A stretch of 64,000 nucleotides of DNA from Prosthecobacter debontii. Its GTDB lineage: Bacteria; Verrucomicrobiota; Verrucomicrobiia; Verrucomicrobiales; Verrucomicrobiaceae. The notes below the pieces were generated by a model. The model made no database searches. It was not told the origin of the DNA and saw nothing but the letters and a program-made list of their open reading frames with translations. Shown here piece by piece: positions 35,992 to 44,724 of the stretch (position 1 is the first letter of the stretch; each line of letters begins with the position of its first letter). The translations under genes and the position numbers were made by a program. The DNA lies in NCBI RefSeq assembly GCF_900167535.1, contig NZ_FUYE01000005.1, positions 186,001 through 250,000 on the forward strand, in the 5' to 3' direction.

Positions 35992-36717
35992 ATGGCAGAG
36001 CCGATCATCAGTCTGCGAGACATCCGTAAGTCCTACAAGATGGGGGATGTCATCAGCCAAGTGCTGCAAGGGGTGTCCTTTGACATCTACCCTGGCGAAT
36101 ACGTCTGCATCATGGGACCTTCTGGTTGTGGAAAGTCCACCTTACTCAACGTGTTGGGCTGTCTCGATCAGCCGACCAGTGGAGATTACTTTCTCGGTGG
36201 AGAAAATGTGGCCACTCTGAATGATGATGATCTTTCGGCTGCGCGGAATCGCAATTTGGGGTTCATTTTTCAGAGCTACAATCTCATTCAGCAGCTCACT
36301 GTGGTGGAGAATATCTCAGTGCCGATGTATTACGGCGGAGCCGATGACCATCACATGCGTGAGGTGGCCATTCGCCTCGCGCAGCAGGTGGGGTTAGGAC
36401 ATCGTCTTTATCACAAACCGAACGAGCTTTCAGGTGGACAGCAGCAGCGTGTGGCTATCGCTCGCGCACTTTCAAACAGCCCGTTGATGATCCTGGCGGA
36501 TGAGGCCACGGGTAACTTGGACTCCAAATCAGGGCAGGAGATTTTGGCGCTCTTCGATGAGCTCAATGAGCAGGGGAAGACGCTGGTTTTCGTCACTCAT
36601 GATGAGCGTATGGTGGAGCGTTGCTCCCGTATCATCCGCCTCCGTGATGGCGTGGTGGAGCGTGACGAACCGGGAGCTAAGGCCAAGCAAAAGCTGGCGC
36701 AAATGGCGGTCGCATGA
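35992..36717 (+). CDS. ABC transporter ATP-binding protein (MacB/LolD type)
   Basis: A 241-residue ATPase with Walker [11 protein letters not shown]-loop FIFQSYNL, signature [15 protein letters not shown], Walker [14 protein letters not shown] and the H-loop VFVTHDERM. It belongs to the MacB/LolD/FtsE-like class that drives mechanotransmission permeases. It starts 2 bp after the membrane-fusion protein gene and is the last gene of the operon; no MacB-type permease gene follows, the next being a sulfatase more than 150 bp away. Confidence 0.95.
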   Translation: MAEPIISLRDIRKSYKMGDVISQVLQGVSFDIYPGEYVCIMGPSGCGKSTLLNVLGCLDQPTSGDYFLGGENVATLNDDDLSAARNRNLGFIFQSYNLIQQLTVVENISVPMYYGGADDHHMREVAIRLAQQVGLGHRLYHKPNELSGGQQQRVAIARALSNSPLMILADEATGNLDSKSGQEILALFDELNEQGKTLVFVTHDERMVERCSRIIRLRDGVVERDEPGAKAKQKLAQMAVA

Positions 36718-36873
36718 CGTATTGTCGGATTCGCCCTTCCGGCATGGTATGGAAGGCTGGGGTCAGCATCAGCTGATAAACTGGACAGGGAGCGCAATTC
36801 AGCGACACAATGGGTCGTTGAATCGACACTGACCGTGCTTCATCTGAAGCCACCTTTTCTCATTTTACTCTTC

Positions 36874-38397
36874 ATGTTCTTGCGCATCTGCTTTCTCTCC
36901 TTGGCTCTGCTCAGTTTAAGTCACGGTCAAGAGTCCCCTGTGGGGACTCCTCCAGATTCGACACCCGCAGAGCCAAAGCCGAATATCATCCTGATCGTAG
37001 CGGATGACCTGGGCTATTCAGACCTCGGCTGTTACGGCTCCACCACCATTCGCACTCCGAATCTGGATAAGATGGCGGCGGAAGGCACCCGGTTCACCTC
37101 TTTCCTTGTGGCGCAAGCTGTGTGCACCGCTTCACGGGCAGCTTTGATGACGGGGTGCTACCCGAATCGGGTCGGTTTGCAGGGAGCTCTCAATCATACT
37201 AGCTTGGAGGGGATCAATCCGGATGAACAGCTGATGCCGGAGATCTTGAAGAAGCAGGGTTATGCCACAGCCATTTATGGTAAGTGGCATCTAGGCACAG
37301 CGGATCTGTTTCACCCGATGAAGAACGGCTTCGATGAATTCTGGGGCATTCCTTACTCCAACGATAACAGCAAGTATCATCCCTCACTGGCCTCGGAGAT
37401 GCCGCCTCTGCCGCTTTATGAGAATGAAAAGGTCATTGAGACAGACCCTGATCAAAGTCTTTTCACCCGACGTATCACGGAGAAGTCAGTAAGCTTCATT
37501 CGCCGCCATAAGGCCCAGCCTTTCTTTCTCTATGTGCCTCACATCATGCCCCACGTGCCGATCTTCGCCGCCGATCGTTTTCGGGGTAAATCTCCTCATG
37601 GTCTGTATGCAGATGTGGTGGAGGAGCTGGACTGGAGTGCGGGCATGATCGTCGCAGCGGTGGAGCAGGCGGGCCTCTCGGAGAACACGCTGATCATCTT
37701 TATGTCCGATAACGGGCCGTTCCTGAGCTATGGCAATCATGCGGGGAACGCCGCGCCACGCCGTGAGGGTAAACTCACCAGCTATGATGGAGGTGTGGGC
37801 GTGCCATTCATCGCACGCTGGCCGGGCAAGGTGCCGACGGGCAAGGTGAATGATGAACTCTTCACCGCTATGGATCTCCTGCCGACCTTCATTAGCTGGA
37901 TCGGTGCCGAAAAGCCGACGGCTAAAATCGATGGGAGGGATGTCTCAGGCATCCTACATGGAGCGGAGGGCGCAAAGAGTCCTCACGAGGCGATTGCCAT
38001 CTACGCGGGGAGTGAATTGCAAGCCATTCGCAGTGGAGAGTGGAAACTCCACTTTGATCACCCCTACATCACGCCTCATGAACCCCGAGGCAAAGATGGC
38101 AAGCCCGCGAATTGGGAGAACATGAAGCCGGTGGCGATCACCCAGAGCGGGATCGAAGGCATTGCCAGCCGCCATGGGTATCGAGTGGCTCAACAGGCAT
38201 TAGCCCTTTACAACGTGAAGGACGATGTGGGTGAGACTACGGATGTCAGCGCAAAGCACCCAGACATCGTGGAGCGGCTCAAAAAACTGGCTGAACCTTT
38301 CCGAGTGCAACTAGGGGATGGATTGACCCAGACCCAAGCCTCGGAGGCGCGTCCACGAGGTAAGGCGGAGAAGATGAAGGATAGCGAGATGAGGTGA
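36874..38397 (+). CDS. Exported sulfatase (arylsulfatase family)
   Basis: A 507-residue sulfatase with a signal peptide (FLRICFLSLALLSLSHGQ). The metal-site motif IILIVADDLGYSDLGCYGS and the catalytic segment VCTASRAALMTGCYPNRVGL are clear. The cysteine of CTASR would be converted to formylglycine; the usual Pro is Ala here, a variant seen in other bacterial sulfatases. Further blocks are YGKWHLGTADLFHP and FMSDNGPFLSYG. The ATG at 36874 starts the signal peptide; a GTG at 36835 is in frame but less likely. The substrate, probably a sulfated polysaccharide, cannot be named. Confidence 0.92.
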   Translation: MFLRICFLSLALLSLSHGQESPVGTPPDSTPAEPKPNIILIVADDLGYSDLGCYGSTTIRTPNLDKMAAEGTRFTSFLVAQAVCTASRAALMTGCYPNRVGLQGALNHTSLEGINPDEQLMPEILKKQGYATAIYGKWHLGTADLFHPMKNGFDEFWGIPYSNDNSKYHPSLASEMPPLPLYENEKVIETDPDQSLFTRRITEKSVSFIRRHKAQPFFLYVPHIMPHVPIFAADRFRGKSPHGLYADVVEELDWSAGMIVAAVEQAGLSENTLIIFMSDNGPFLSYGNHAGNAAPRREGKLTSYDGGVGVPFIARWPGKVPTGKVNDELFTAMDLLPTFISWIGAEKPTAKIDGRDVSGILHGAEGAKSPHEAIAIYAGSELQAIRSGEWKLHFDHPYITPHEPRGKDGKPANWENMKPVAITQSGIEGIASRHGYRVAQQALALYNVKDDVGETTDVSAKHPDIVERLKKLAEPFRVQLGDGLTQTQASEARPRGKAEKMKDSEMR

Positions 38398-38448
38398 ACA
38401 AACTGGAGCCGATTCCTGATTGAACCCACTGCCCTCCCTGCGTAAGGG

Positions 38449-38883
38449 ATGACCATGTCATTTCCTATTCGTTCCCCTCGCGACACCGTCGGCGGCATCA
38501 TGGTTTTTGGGCGCATTTTAGACAAGATTCGCCTGAATGCCTCAGAGGGGCTACCCCCAGGGTATCATCTGGGTATCATCGCTGGCAAACGCACCTTCGA
38601 TGATCGTGTCTGCACCTTGCTGGGGGTGACTTTCGAGGCTTTAAGCGCCCGTGTTCTTGATGGGGGCACGGATGAAGAGCTCCTTGAATGGTGTTTCCAA
38701 AATGGAAGAAAACCCGATCCTGAGCACATTGAACTCTTCAATGGGTTCATGATGAAGCGAGGTTGGCGGGACGTGGCGACCTCCGGTCTGATTCAGCAGC
38801 GTGCGGAAGCGGGTCTTGGTCACCGGGAAGACCTCGTGACTTTTTTTGATCTGATGGATACCGAAGAGGGCCGCGCGGCTTAA
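38449..38883 (+). CDS. DUF5069 protein
   Basis: A 144-residue cytoplasmic protein of the DUF5069 family, common in Verrucomicrobiota and of unknown function. Visible family features are IRSPRDTVGGIMVFGRILDK, LDGGTDEELLEWCFQNGRKP and FNGFMMKRGWRDVATSGLIQ. No signal peptide or membrane segment. It is flanked by the sulfatase and an SLC13 transporter on the same strand, with about 50 and 105 bp gaps. Confidence 0.8.
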   Translation: MTMSFPIRSPRDTVGGIMVFGRILDKIRLNASEGLPPGYHLGIIAGKRTFDDRVCTLLGVTFEALSARVLDGGTDEELLEWCFQNGRKPDPEHIELFNGFMMKRGWRDVATSGLIQQRAEAGLGHREDLVTFFDLMDTEEGRAA

Positions 38884-38989
38884 GATCTACGATGCTCTAG
38901 ACCGACGGGGGCAGGGAAGGTGCGAGTGACCTTTAACACCTGAGGGATTCGGTCGTTTTTTGCTGGCTCCAGTTCATCTTATCTCATTC

Positions 38990-40756
38990 ATGGAACCATA
39001 CTTCGTCATTGGCCTCCTGGTGCTCGCCGTCGTTCTGTTCGCCACAGAAAAGATTTCGGTGGATTTGGTCACCTTGGGCCTGCTTTGCTTGCTCGTGACC
39101 TTTGGCATCATTGATGTGAAGGAGGCATTTGCCGGTTTTGGCAATGAGGTCATCGTGATGCTCGGCTCCATCTTCATCATCGGAGCGGCCCTGCGGGATA
39201 CCGGTGTGCTGGATAGTCTGGGCAGTCTATTGGCTCGCACCACCGGGGGGCGTCCACGCCGTGTGGCTGCGGGTATGATGACCAGCGTAGGCGGTATCTC
39301 GGCCTTCATGAATAACACCACCGTCACAGCCATGTTTCTCGGGCCGGTGATCGGGATGGCGCGCAGGCTAGGCATCTCACCTTCTCGTCTGCTCATGCCG
39401 CTGTCATTCGCCTCAATTCTGGGAGGCACATGTACGCTGATCGGCACCTCGACGAATGTGGCAGTCAGTGGGGCCATGAAGCACTTAGGTTATGAGGAAA
39501 TCGGCATGTTTGAGATCACTCCCATCGGCCTAGTTTTGTTCGTTGCAGGGATCATTTATCTCATCACTGTGGGCATGAAATGGGTGCCTGAAAGGGACCG
39601 CGCGGATGACCAAGGCGATGTGGCTCACATCCGTGAATATCTTTCTGAAGTGGTGATTTTACCCGGTTCCCCCCTGATCGGACAGCAGGCTTTCAATTCA
39701 GATTTTTCGGTTTTGGAGTTCCAGGTGGTGAAGATCCGTCGTGGGGGGGTGGATCTGCCTGTAGGTCCCTACACTCAGTTTACCGAAGGGGATGTCGTGC
39801 AGGTGGCGGGTAAGGTGCAAAACCTGATCAAGGTGAAGAAGATCGAAGGCATCGACATCCGTGAGGATGTGCAGCTACGTCGGTCTGGGGTGGACATGAG
39901 CGATGCCAGCGTTGCCGAAGTGGTGCTGACTCCGCGCTCATCCTTGGTCGGGCAGACACTCCGTGGGAGTAACTTCCGTCGGCGCACTGGACTCTCGGTC
40001 TTAGCCTTGCTGCGTGGGGATCGCACCCTCAATGATCACATGGCCGATGTGGTTTTGCAGGCAGGGGATTTGCTGTTGCTTCAGGGGCCCTATGACCGGT
40101 TTCAGAAATTTGAGCAAGAGGCGGAGATGGTCATCATCACGGCCCATAGTTATGCAGCAGGGGCCCGCAAGCGCGGCATTGCTACCCTGATCGCATTTGC
40201 CCTGGCGGTAACGGCGAGCAGCTTCGGTCTCCTACCAGCTTCCATTGCCTTCCTTATCGCCGCCCTCATTGCGTTGGCCACCCGATGCATCAGCCTGGAC
40301 ACCGCATACGAAAATATCGACTGGCGCCTACTTATTCTTATTGGCGGGATGACCGCTTTTGGTGCCGCCATGGAGAAATCCGGTGCGGATGAAATGCTGG
40401 CCGGACTCGTGACCCACTTGTTAAATCCCTTTGGAACCCTCGCGGTCTTGGCGGGTTTTTGTGTGCTAACCGTTCTCCTGACACAGCCGATGTCGAACGC
40501 TGCGGCGGCTCTGGTGGTGTTGCCGATCGCGATTCAAGCCGCACAGACCCTCGGCGTGAATCCTCGAGGCTTTGGCATCGCCGTCATGCTCAGTGCCAGC
40601 ATCTCGGTGCTGACACCGTTCGAGCCGAGTTGCATCCTGGTTTATGGACCCGGTAAATATCGCTTTGGAGATTTTATCAAGGTCGGCAGCGGACTTACTT
40701 TAATCTGCCTGATCCTGATTTTGCTGCTGGTGCCTGTGTTCTGGCCGATGAAGTGA
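38990..40756 (+). CDS. SLC13-type transporter with two RCK_C domains
   Basis: A 588-residue membrane protein of the divalent anion:sodium symporter superfamily. The first membrane half has [37 protein letters not shown] and the hairpin-like [17 protein letters not shown]. Two TrkA-C/RCK_C domains lie in the middle (about residues 215-282 and 307-375; [40 protein letters not shown]), and the second membrane half ends in [20 protein letters not shown]. Such proteins often transport sulfate or dicarboxylates; with a sulfatase nearby sulfate is tempting but unproved. Start chosen at the ATG 38990. Confidence 0.9.
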   Translation: MEPYFVIGLLVLAVVLFATEKISVDLVTLGLLCLLVTFGIIDVKEAFAGFGNEVIVMLGSIFIIGAALRDTGVLDSLGSLLARTTGGRPRRVAAGMMTSVGGISAFMNNTTVTAMFLGPVIGMARRLGISPSRLLMPLSFASILGGTCTLIGTSTNVAVSGAMKHLGYEEIGMFEITPIGLVLFVAGIIYLITVGMKWVPERDRADDQGDVAHIREYLSEVVILPGSPLIGQQAFNSDFSVLEFQVVKIRRGGVDLPVGPYTQFTEGDVVQVAGKVQNLIKVKKIEGIDIREDVQLRRSGVDMSDASVAEVVLTPRSSLVGQTLRGSNFRRRTGLSVLALLRGDRTLNDHMADVVLQAGDLLLLQGPYDRFQKFEQEAEMVIITAHSYAAGARKRGIATLIAFALAVTASSFGLLPASIAFLIAALIALATRCISLDTAYENIDWRLLILIGGMTAFGAAMEKSGADEMLAGLVTHLLNPFGTLAVLAGFCVLTVLLTQPMSNAAAALVVLPIAIQAAQTLGVNPRGFGIAVMLSASISVLTPFEPSCILVYGPGKYRFGDFIKVGSGLTLICLILILLLVPVFWPMK

Positions 40757-40775
40757 CCGGGGATGGCTCCCGCCA

Positions 40776-41279
40776 TCAGTGCTTAAAGATAAAAAACTTC
40801 CGGCAGACGAAATTGATCAGCACGGAGGTGACGGCCATGCTCAACTGGGCCACCAAAGTATTGAGACCGAAGACCTTGATCAGCCAAGGACCCGCCAAGA
40901 GGCCTCCGCCGAAGCTGATGATACCGATGCCAAAGAAGCTGGCGATCTCGATGAGACGGTTGTGGCGGCCGGATTTGAAAACCCAAAGCACGTTGGTGAT
41001 ATACGCTACCGCCGTGCTGAAGAAAACGGCGATCGAATTGCTGATGGTGCTATTAAGTGCACGGGTTTCATTCGAGAGACTGGGATCAATCGATGGAAAA
41101 AGCGTGACCGAAAGGATGACCCAGATGATCTGATGAGTGGCAAAGGCCCCGACACCGCAGATTCCGTATTTGATGAACTGGAGTAAGGGATGGGCATCCC
41201 GGGAGTTCACATGCGCCAGGATAGTGCGCCAATCGTTGTTTCGGACAAAATGAGCGGCGGAGCTAAAATGAGAGATCAT
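40776..41279 (-). CDS. GtrA-like membrane protein
   Basis: A 167-residue integral membrane protein with four hydrophobic helices and the GtrA features LQFIKYGICGVGAFATHQII, FFSTAVAYITNVLWVFKSGR and FVCRKFFIFKH at the C-terminus. GtrA-family proteins are thought to move lipid-linked sugars such as undecaprenyl-phosphate-glucose across the membrane. No glycosyltransferase is adjacent, although a glycan locus lies about 25 kb away. It converges on the SLC13 gene with 19 bp between stops. An upstream start at 41339 would lie inside the terminator region, so ATG 41279 was taken. Confidence 0.88.
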   Translation of the reverse strand: MISHFSSAAHFVRNNDWRTILAHVNSRDAHPLLQFIKYGICGVGAFATHQIIWVILSVTLFPSIDPSLSNETRALNSTISNSIAVFFSTAVAYITNVLWVFKSGRHNRLIEIASFFGIGIISFGGGLLAGPWLIKVFGLNTLVAQLSMAVTSVLINFVCRKFFIFKH

Positions 41280-41340
41280 GAGGGGTGTTTCTCTAATAAC
41301 TATAGTCACGTTTCCATTTCCACCAATCTCAAGAAACAAA

Positions 41341-41370
41341 AACGCGACTGGCGTAAACCAGTCGCGTTTT
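41341..41370 (-). terminator. Strong hairpin terminator for the glycine-rich lipoprotein gene
   Basis: A perfect 11-bp stem (AACGCGACTGG / CCAGTCGCGTT) with a 6-base loop. Read leftwards it runs into TTTTTGTTTC, fitting termination of the gene ending at 41403 and insulation of gtrA just downstream. The rightward T-tract is TTTT. Confidence 0.85.
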
Positions 41371-41402
41371 GAAAATGCCTTCAGCTGAAGGAGCGTTGCC
41401 GA

Positions 41403-41723
41403 TCAATAAGCGGGCGGACCGTAATAAGGCTGGCCATTGGGGTAATAGCCTGTGGGGCGGCGTTGGGGCTGGTTATGATACTGATTGTTGTAGTATTGGG
41501 CGTTACGCTGATCTTGGGCATTGCCGATGGCGTTACCGCCGAGCGCGCCTAAACCGGCGCCAATGGCGGCACCTTCCAGGCCGCGGCCACTTTGGTTGCC
41601 AATGATGCCGCCGACGGCCGCACCGCCGAGAGCCCCTACGACGGTGCCGGTTTGGGCATTAGGGCCTGTCGCACAGGAAGCGAGGCTGAGGATGGCCAGG
41701 AGTGAGAGTGTGAGCTTTTTCAT
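41403..41723 (-). CDS. Glycine-zipper lipoprotein
   Basis: A 106-residue lipoprotein with signal LTLSLLAILSLASC (Cys17). The mature part holds a glycine-zipper region (VVGALGGAAVGGIIGNQSG, GAAIGAGLGALGGNAIGN) as in the SlyB/Rick-17kDa surface antigen group, then a Gln/Asn/Tyr/Pro-rich tail ending in YYPNGQPYYGPPAY. Likely anchored in the outer membrane; role unknown. The ATG at 41723 is used because the reading frame open further upstream lacks a signal. It is divergent from rpmJ. Confidence 0.85.
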   Translation of the reverse strand: MKKLTLSLLAILSLASCATGPNAQTGTVVGALGGAAVGGIIGNQSGRGLEGAAIGAGLGALGGNAIGNAQDQRNAQYYNNQYHNQPQRRPTGYYPNGQPYYGPPAY

Positions 41724-41907
41724 GAGAGGGTGACTCGTTAGTCGATACCAGCCTACGATTTGTTCAGGGAAAAGGTCAATCTTTACGAAAAAAATCAATT
41801 GGACCGAATGTGAAAAAGTCGGAATAAGTCGAAAAACGAAGTTGCACGGGGTTAGAGCTGTGTTAGGACTTCCGACTCCCCCGCCCACTAACGGGGCCCG
41901 ACTTCTT

Positions 41908-42021
41908 ATGCGTGTCCGATCCTCTGTTAAACCTCTCTGCGAACTTTGCCGCGTTATCCGCCGCAAGGGCGTTGTCCGCATCGTCTGCAAAAACCCACGC
42001 CACAAGCAGCGTCAGGGCTAA
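41908..42021 (+). CDS. rpmJ: 50S ribosomal protein L36
   Basis: A 37-residue protein ([20 protein letters not shown] onwards, ending in NPRHKQRQG). It matches L36 over its whole length, including the zinc-ligand set Cys11, Cys14, Cys27 and His32. It is the first gene of the rpmJ-rpsM-rpsK-rpsD cluster, 33 bp before rpsM. A small GC hairpin (CCCCG at 41879-41883 with CGGGG at 41892-41896) ends 11 bp before the ATG and may belong to the leader. infA, its frequent upstream neighbour, is not here. Confidence 0.97.
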   Translation: MRVRSSVKPLCELCRVIRRKGVVRIVCKNPRHKQRQG

Positions 42022-42054
42022 TCCAGGCATTTTTCTTTTAAGCACCTTCTGATT

Positions 42055-42450
42055 ATGGCACGCCTACTTGGAGTTGAAATCCCGAACGAAAAGAAGATCG
42101 AATATTCTCTGCCTTACATCTATGGCATTGGTCTTCCTCTGAGCCGCAAGATTCTTGCTGCTACCAATATTGATCCCAATGTCCGCGCTGGTGAGCTGAC
42201 GGACGACCAAATCGCTCTGATCACTCAGGTGATTCAAGGCATGAGCATCGTTTACGAAGGTGACCTTCGTCGTGAGCAGGGTCTGCATATGAAGCGCCTT
42301 CTGGGCATCAACTGCTACCGTGCGACACGTCATCGTCGTGGTCTGCCAGTTCGTGGCCAGCGCACTCACACCAATGCTCGCACCCGTAAAGGTCCTCGTA
42401 AGACCGTCGGTGCTCAGAGCAAGCCGGGCGCCAAGAAGGGCAAAGTCTAA
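42055..42450 (+). CDS. rpsM: 30S ribosomal protein S13
   Basis: A 131-residue S13 protein of the small-subunit head, contacting the P-site tRNA and L5 bridge. Typical blocks: LLGVEIPNEKKIEYSLPYIY, GIGLPLSRKILAATNIDPNV, CYRATRHRRGLPVRGQRTHT and NARTRKGPRKTVG. The tail is Lys-rich. It sits between rpmJ and rpsK in the order found in most bacteria. Confidence 0.98.
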   Translation: MARLLGVEIPNEKKIEYSLPYIYGIGLPLSRKILAATNIDPNVRAGELTDDQIALITQVIQGMSIVYEGDLRREQGLHMKRLLGINCYRATRHRRGLPVRGQRTHTNARTRKGPRKTVGAQSKPGAKKGKV

Positions 42451-42484
42451 TCCATAGATCGGTAGCTCACATCCATTTCGCATT

Positions 42485-43030
42485 ATGGCAGAAGAAACAA
42501 CAACACCGGCTGCGGCTCCTGAAGCTGCCGCGCCAGCACCGGCCCCAGCTCCTGCGCCGGCTCCAGCTGCTGATAAGCAGCCTTCCAGCGGCGATCGTGC
42601 CGTGTCTCAGAGCGTGTGGCTCGAAATCGGCGGTGGTGACGGCACTGAAGGTGCTAAGGTCATCAAGGCCAAAGGTTCCAAGAACGTTTCCGCTGGTATC
42701 GTTCACGTCCGTTCGACCTTCAACAACACGATGGTTTCCATCACAGATCGTGTGGGTAACGTGATTGGCTGGTCCACCTCCGGTAAAATGGGCTTCCGTG
42801 GTTCCCGTAAAGGCACCGCATATGCCGCCCAGGTGGTGGCTCAAGACGCTTGCCGTCAGGCCATGGGTCACGGTCTTCGTGAAGTTGAAGTCCGCCTTCG
42901 CGGTCCTGGTTCTGGTCGTGAGTCCGCTGTCCGTGCCATTCAGGCCATGGGTGTCGAAGTCACTGTGATCAAAGACGCCACCCCAATCCCTCACAACGGC
43001 TGCCGTCCGCCAAAAGCACGTCGCGTCTAA
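42485..43030 (+). CDS. rpsK: 30S ribosomal protein S11 with Ala/Pro-rich N-terminal extension
   Basis: Residues about 60-181 are ordinary S11 ([18 protein letters not shown] [60 protein letters not shown]), part of the small-subunit platform. The first 55 or so residues are additional: [19 protein letters not shown], an Ala-Pro repeat, then a charged segment up to [11 protein letters not shown]. The usual protein is about 130 residues. The ATG at 42485 follows rpsM by 34 bp, and no better internal ATG exists close to the S11 core, so the extension is probably translated. Confidence 0.97.
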   Translation: MAEETTTPAAAPEAAAPAPAPAPAPAPAADKQPSSGDRAVSQSVWLEIGGGDGTEGAKVIKAKGSKNVSAGIVHVRSTFNNTMVSITDRVGNVIGWSTSGKMGFRGSRKGTAYAAQVVAQDACRQAMGHGLREVEVRLRGPGSGRESAVRAIQAMGVEVTVIKDATPIPHNGCRPPKARRV

Positions 43031-43054
43031 TCCTCGTTCTCCGCATTTAATCGT

Positions 43055-43666
43055 ATGGCACGTTACACAGGTCCTCGCGAAAAGATCGCTCGCCGCTTCG
43101 GTGTTGCTCTTTTCGGTCCTTCCAAAGCTCTTGAAACCCGTAACTTCCCACCAGGGCAGCACGGTGTCAAAAACGCACGTCGTAAGAACTCTGACTTCGC
43201 AGTCGCTCTGATCGAAAAGCAGAAGCTGCGTTTCCAGTATGGTGTTCTTGAAAAGCAGTTCCGTCTGACCTTCGCTGAAGCTCAGCGTCGTAAAGGCGTG
43301 ACGGGTGAAAACCTCCTGCAGATGCTGGAGTCCCGTCTCGACAACGTGGTTTACCGTTTGGGCTTCGCAAACACCCGCTTTGCATCCCGTCAGCTCGTTT
43401 CCCACCGTCATATCACCGTCAATGGCAAGGTTGTGAACATTGCCAGCTATCAGGTGAAGCCTGGTGACGTGGTGGCCGCTAAAGAAAGCCCTCGCTCCCA
43501 GCAGCTCGTTGGCCGTTTCTTGGAAATGACCTTGGGTAACCCAACTCCAGATTGGGTCACCGTCGACCGCGACAAAATGTCCGGCGTTTACAACCGTCTG
43601 CCAATCCGTGACGAGATCAATCCGATCGCGAACGAGCAGCTTGTGGTTGAACTTTATTCCCGTTAA
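43055..43666 (+). CDS. rpsD: 30S ribosomal protein S4
   Basis: A 203-residue S4, an early-binding 16S rRNA protein. Blocks seen: MARYTGPREKIARRFGVALF, NFPPGQHGVKNARRKNSDFA, LEKQFRLTFAEAQRRKGVTG, then the S4 RNA-binding domain LDNVVYRLGFANTRFASRQL and VNGKVVNIASYQVKPGD. It lacks the N-terminal zinc cysteines (the Cys-free form). It closes this ribosomal cluster; rpoA and rplQ, which usually follow, are absent. Confidence 0.98.
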   Translation: MARYTGPREKIARRFGVALFGPSKALETRNFPPGQHGVKNARRKNSDFAVALIEKQKLRFQYGVLEKQFRLTFAEAQRRKGVTGENLLQMLESRLDNVVYRLGFANTRFASRQLVSHRHITVNGKVVNIASYQVKPGDVVAAKESPRSQQLVGRFLEMTLGNPTPDWVTVDRDKMSGVYNRLPIRDEINPIANEQLVVELYSR

Positions 43667-43696
43667 TCCGGGTTTTCCCAGACAGCCTATTTTGAG

Positions 43697-43725
43697 AGGG
43701 ACGCCCGCAACGGCGTCCCTTTTTC
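43697..43725 (+). terminator. Rho-independent terminator after rpsD
   Basis: A perfect 9-bp stem (AGGGACGCC / GGCGTCCCT) with a CGCAAC loop and a TTTTT tail, 30 bp past the rpsD stop. It marks the end of the ribosomal transcript. Confidence 0.92.
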
Positions 43726-43751
43726 GTAGCTGACGCATTCCCATTCACTCC

Positions 43752-44057
43752 ATGATTACCCCTGAACACATCGAACTGATCGGTTCTGAAGTGGCCATCC
43801 GCTGGTCCGATCAATCCGAAGATTACATTGCTTGCGAGCGCCTCCGCGCTTTCTCTCCCAGTGCAGAAACGACTGGGGAGCGTGATCTACTCGGTCGCAA
43901 ATATGGCGGCACGGAGCAGAAGAGTTATCCTGGGGTGCTGGTGCGAGGCTGGCATTTGATTGGGGGATATGCCGTTCAGTTCGACTTTTCTGATGGGCAT
44001 AACACCGGGCTTTACACCTTCGATTACCTCAAAGCGATCTGCCGCGCGAGCGTCTGA
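43752..44057 (+). CDS. DUF971 protein
   Basis: A 101-residue protein of the DUF971 family, the domain also found at the N-terminus of gamma-butyrobetaine hydroxylases. Features: HIELIGSEVAIRWSDQSEDY, VRGWHLIGGYAVQFDFSDGH and the typical HNTGLYTFDYLKAICR at the C-terminus. Stand-alone bacterial members often accompany Fe-S or Mrp-type genes, but no such gene is next to this one. Role not established. Confidence 0.85.
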   Translation: MITPEHIELIGSEVAIRWSDQSEDYIACERLRAFSPSAETTGERDLLGRKYGGTEQKSYPGVLVRGWHLIGGYAVQFDFSDGHNTGLYTFDYLKAICRASV

Positions 44058-44075
44058 GGTAGAGATTTTGGGGTG

Positions 44076-44105
44076 TTTACAAAGTGAATACGTATTTACT
44101 ATGCA
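44076..44105 (+). promoter_or_regulatory. Possible sigma-70-type promoter
   Basis: TTTACA (44076-44081), an 18-base spacer and TATGCA (44100-44105), upstream of the small frame at 44143. The spacer holds the palindrome AATACGTATT. The match is moderate and stands only on sequence resemblance. Confidence 0.3.
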
Positions 44106-44142
44106 TTCACAATGATTCGTGATATAAAATGGCAAAAATGCC

Positions 44143-44250
44143 ATGACAACTCTTCCTTCACCCTCACGTCTCACGACTGCTGTAAGCACTTCACTGCTTC
44201 TGATCCTGGTGACCATGCTTCTCCTGTGGAGCATCAGCCACGGATCCTAG
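44143..44250 (+). CDS. Possible 35-residue single-pass membrane peptide
   Basis: A short frame with an ATG at 44143 and TAG at 44248-44250. The product would have a polar N-terminus (MTTLPSPSRLTTAVSTS) and one hydrophobic helix (LLLILVTMLLLWSI) ending in SHGS. A promoter-like pair lies about 40 bp upstream, but the ribosome binding site is poor. It lies in an otherwise gene-free 200-bp gap between the DUF971 and cupin genes. No family recognised; it may be chance. Confidence 0.35.
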   Translation: MTTLPSPSRLTTAVSTSLLLILVTMLLLWSISHGS

Positions 44251-44257
44251 TCGTGAG

Positions 44258-44641
44258 TTAAGCTTCCTCTGAAACCTCATAGTAGTCATCCTCAGCGATG
44301 TCGGGGATGCCGACGACGAGCACGCGCATCTGCCCACGTGCACCATGGACGACGCCCGGCGGAATGTGAACCAGAGAACCCTTCGTGACGGGGTGTTCTT
44401 GGCCGTCTAGGACGACGGTGCCACCTCCTTCCAACACGTAATAAAGCTCTGTGGAACGCTTATGGTAGTGGAGCTTGGCTCCATCAATATCCACGGCATG
44501 AGCCCAGGCGGCGGGAGACAGGGCAGCATCTTCATGGCTGATGAGCCGGTCTCGCCAGCCGCAGGTGCTCCGCTCACGAGGCGTGTGACCTTCGTGACGA
44601 ATGAGCACTGGTGCCGTCGTGTCAGTCTGGGATGGGGGCAT
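44258..44641 (-). CDS. Cupin-domain protein
   Basis: A 127-residue single-domain cupin. The two cupin motifs are visible: KLHYHKRSTELYYVLEGGGT, with the first His pair and Glu, and VHIPPGVVHGARG with the second-motif His, so a bound metal is likely. Such small cupins include sugar isomerases, dioxygenases and sensors; the role is not assignable. The ATG at 44641 was taken because earlier in-frame starts add sequence outside the fold and overlap the divergent sulfatase start. Confidence 0.85.
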   Translation of the reverse strand: MPPSQTDTTAPVLIRHEGHTPRERSTCGWRDRLISHEDAALSPAAWAHAVDIDGAKLHYHKRSTELYYVLEGGGTVVLDGQEHPVTKGSLVHIPPGVVHGARGQMRVLVVGIPDIAEDDYYEVSEEA

Positions 44642-44724
44642 GGGCCTAACCAAAGACGTGTAAGCCGAAGTGCAATGCAGAAAATGAGGGAAGATTGGTC
44701 GAATGACCTTCGTTCCCAGCGCGC

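Noticed and set aside
36736..36757. Small hairpin (CCTTCC/GGAAGG) after the ABC ATPase gene
   Set aside because: Short stem with a 10-base loop and no T-tract; not a convincing terminator.
42467..43744. Long minus-strand frame opposite rpsK and rpsD
   Set aside because: It is the antisense shadow of well-conserved ribosomal genes with biased codon use, and its protein resembles nothing.
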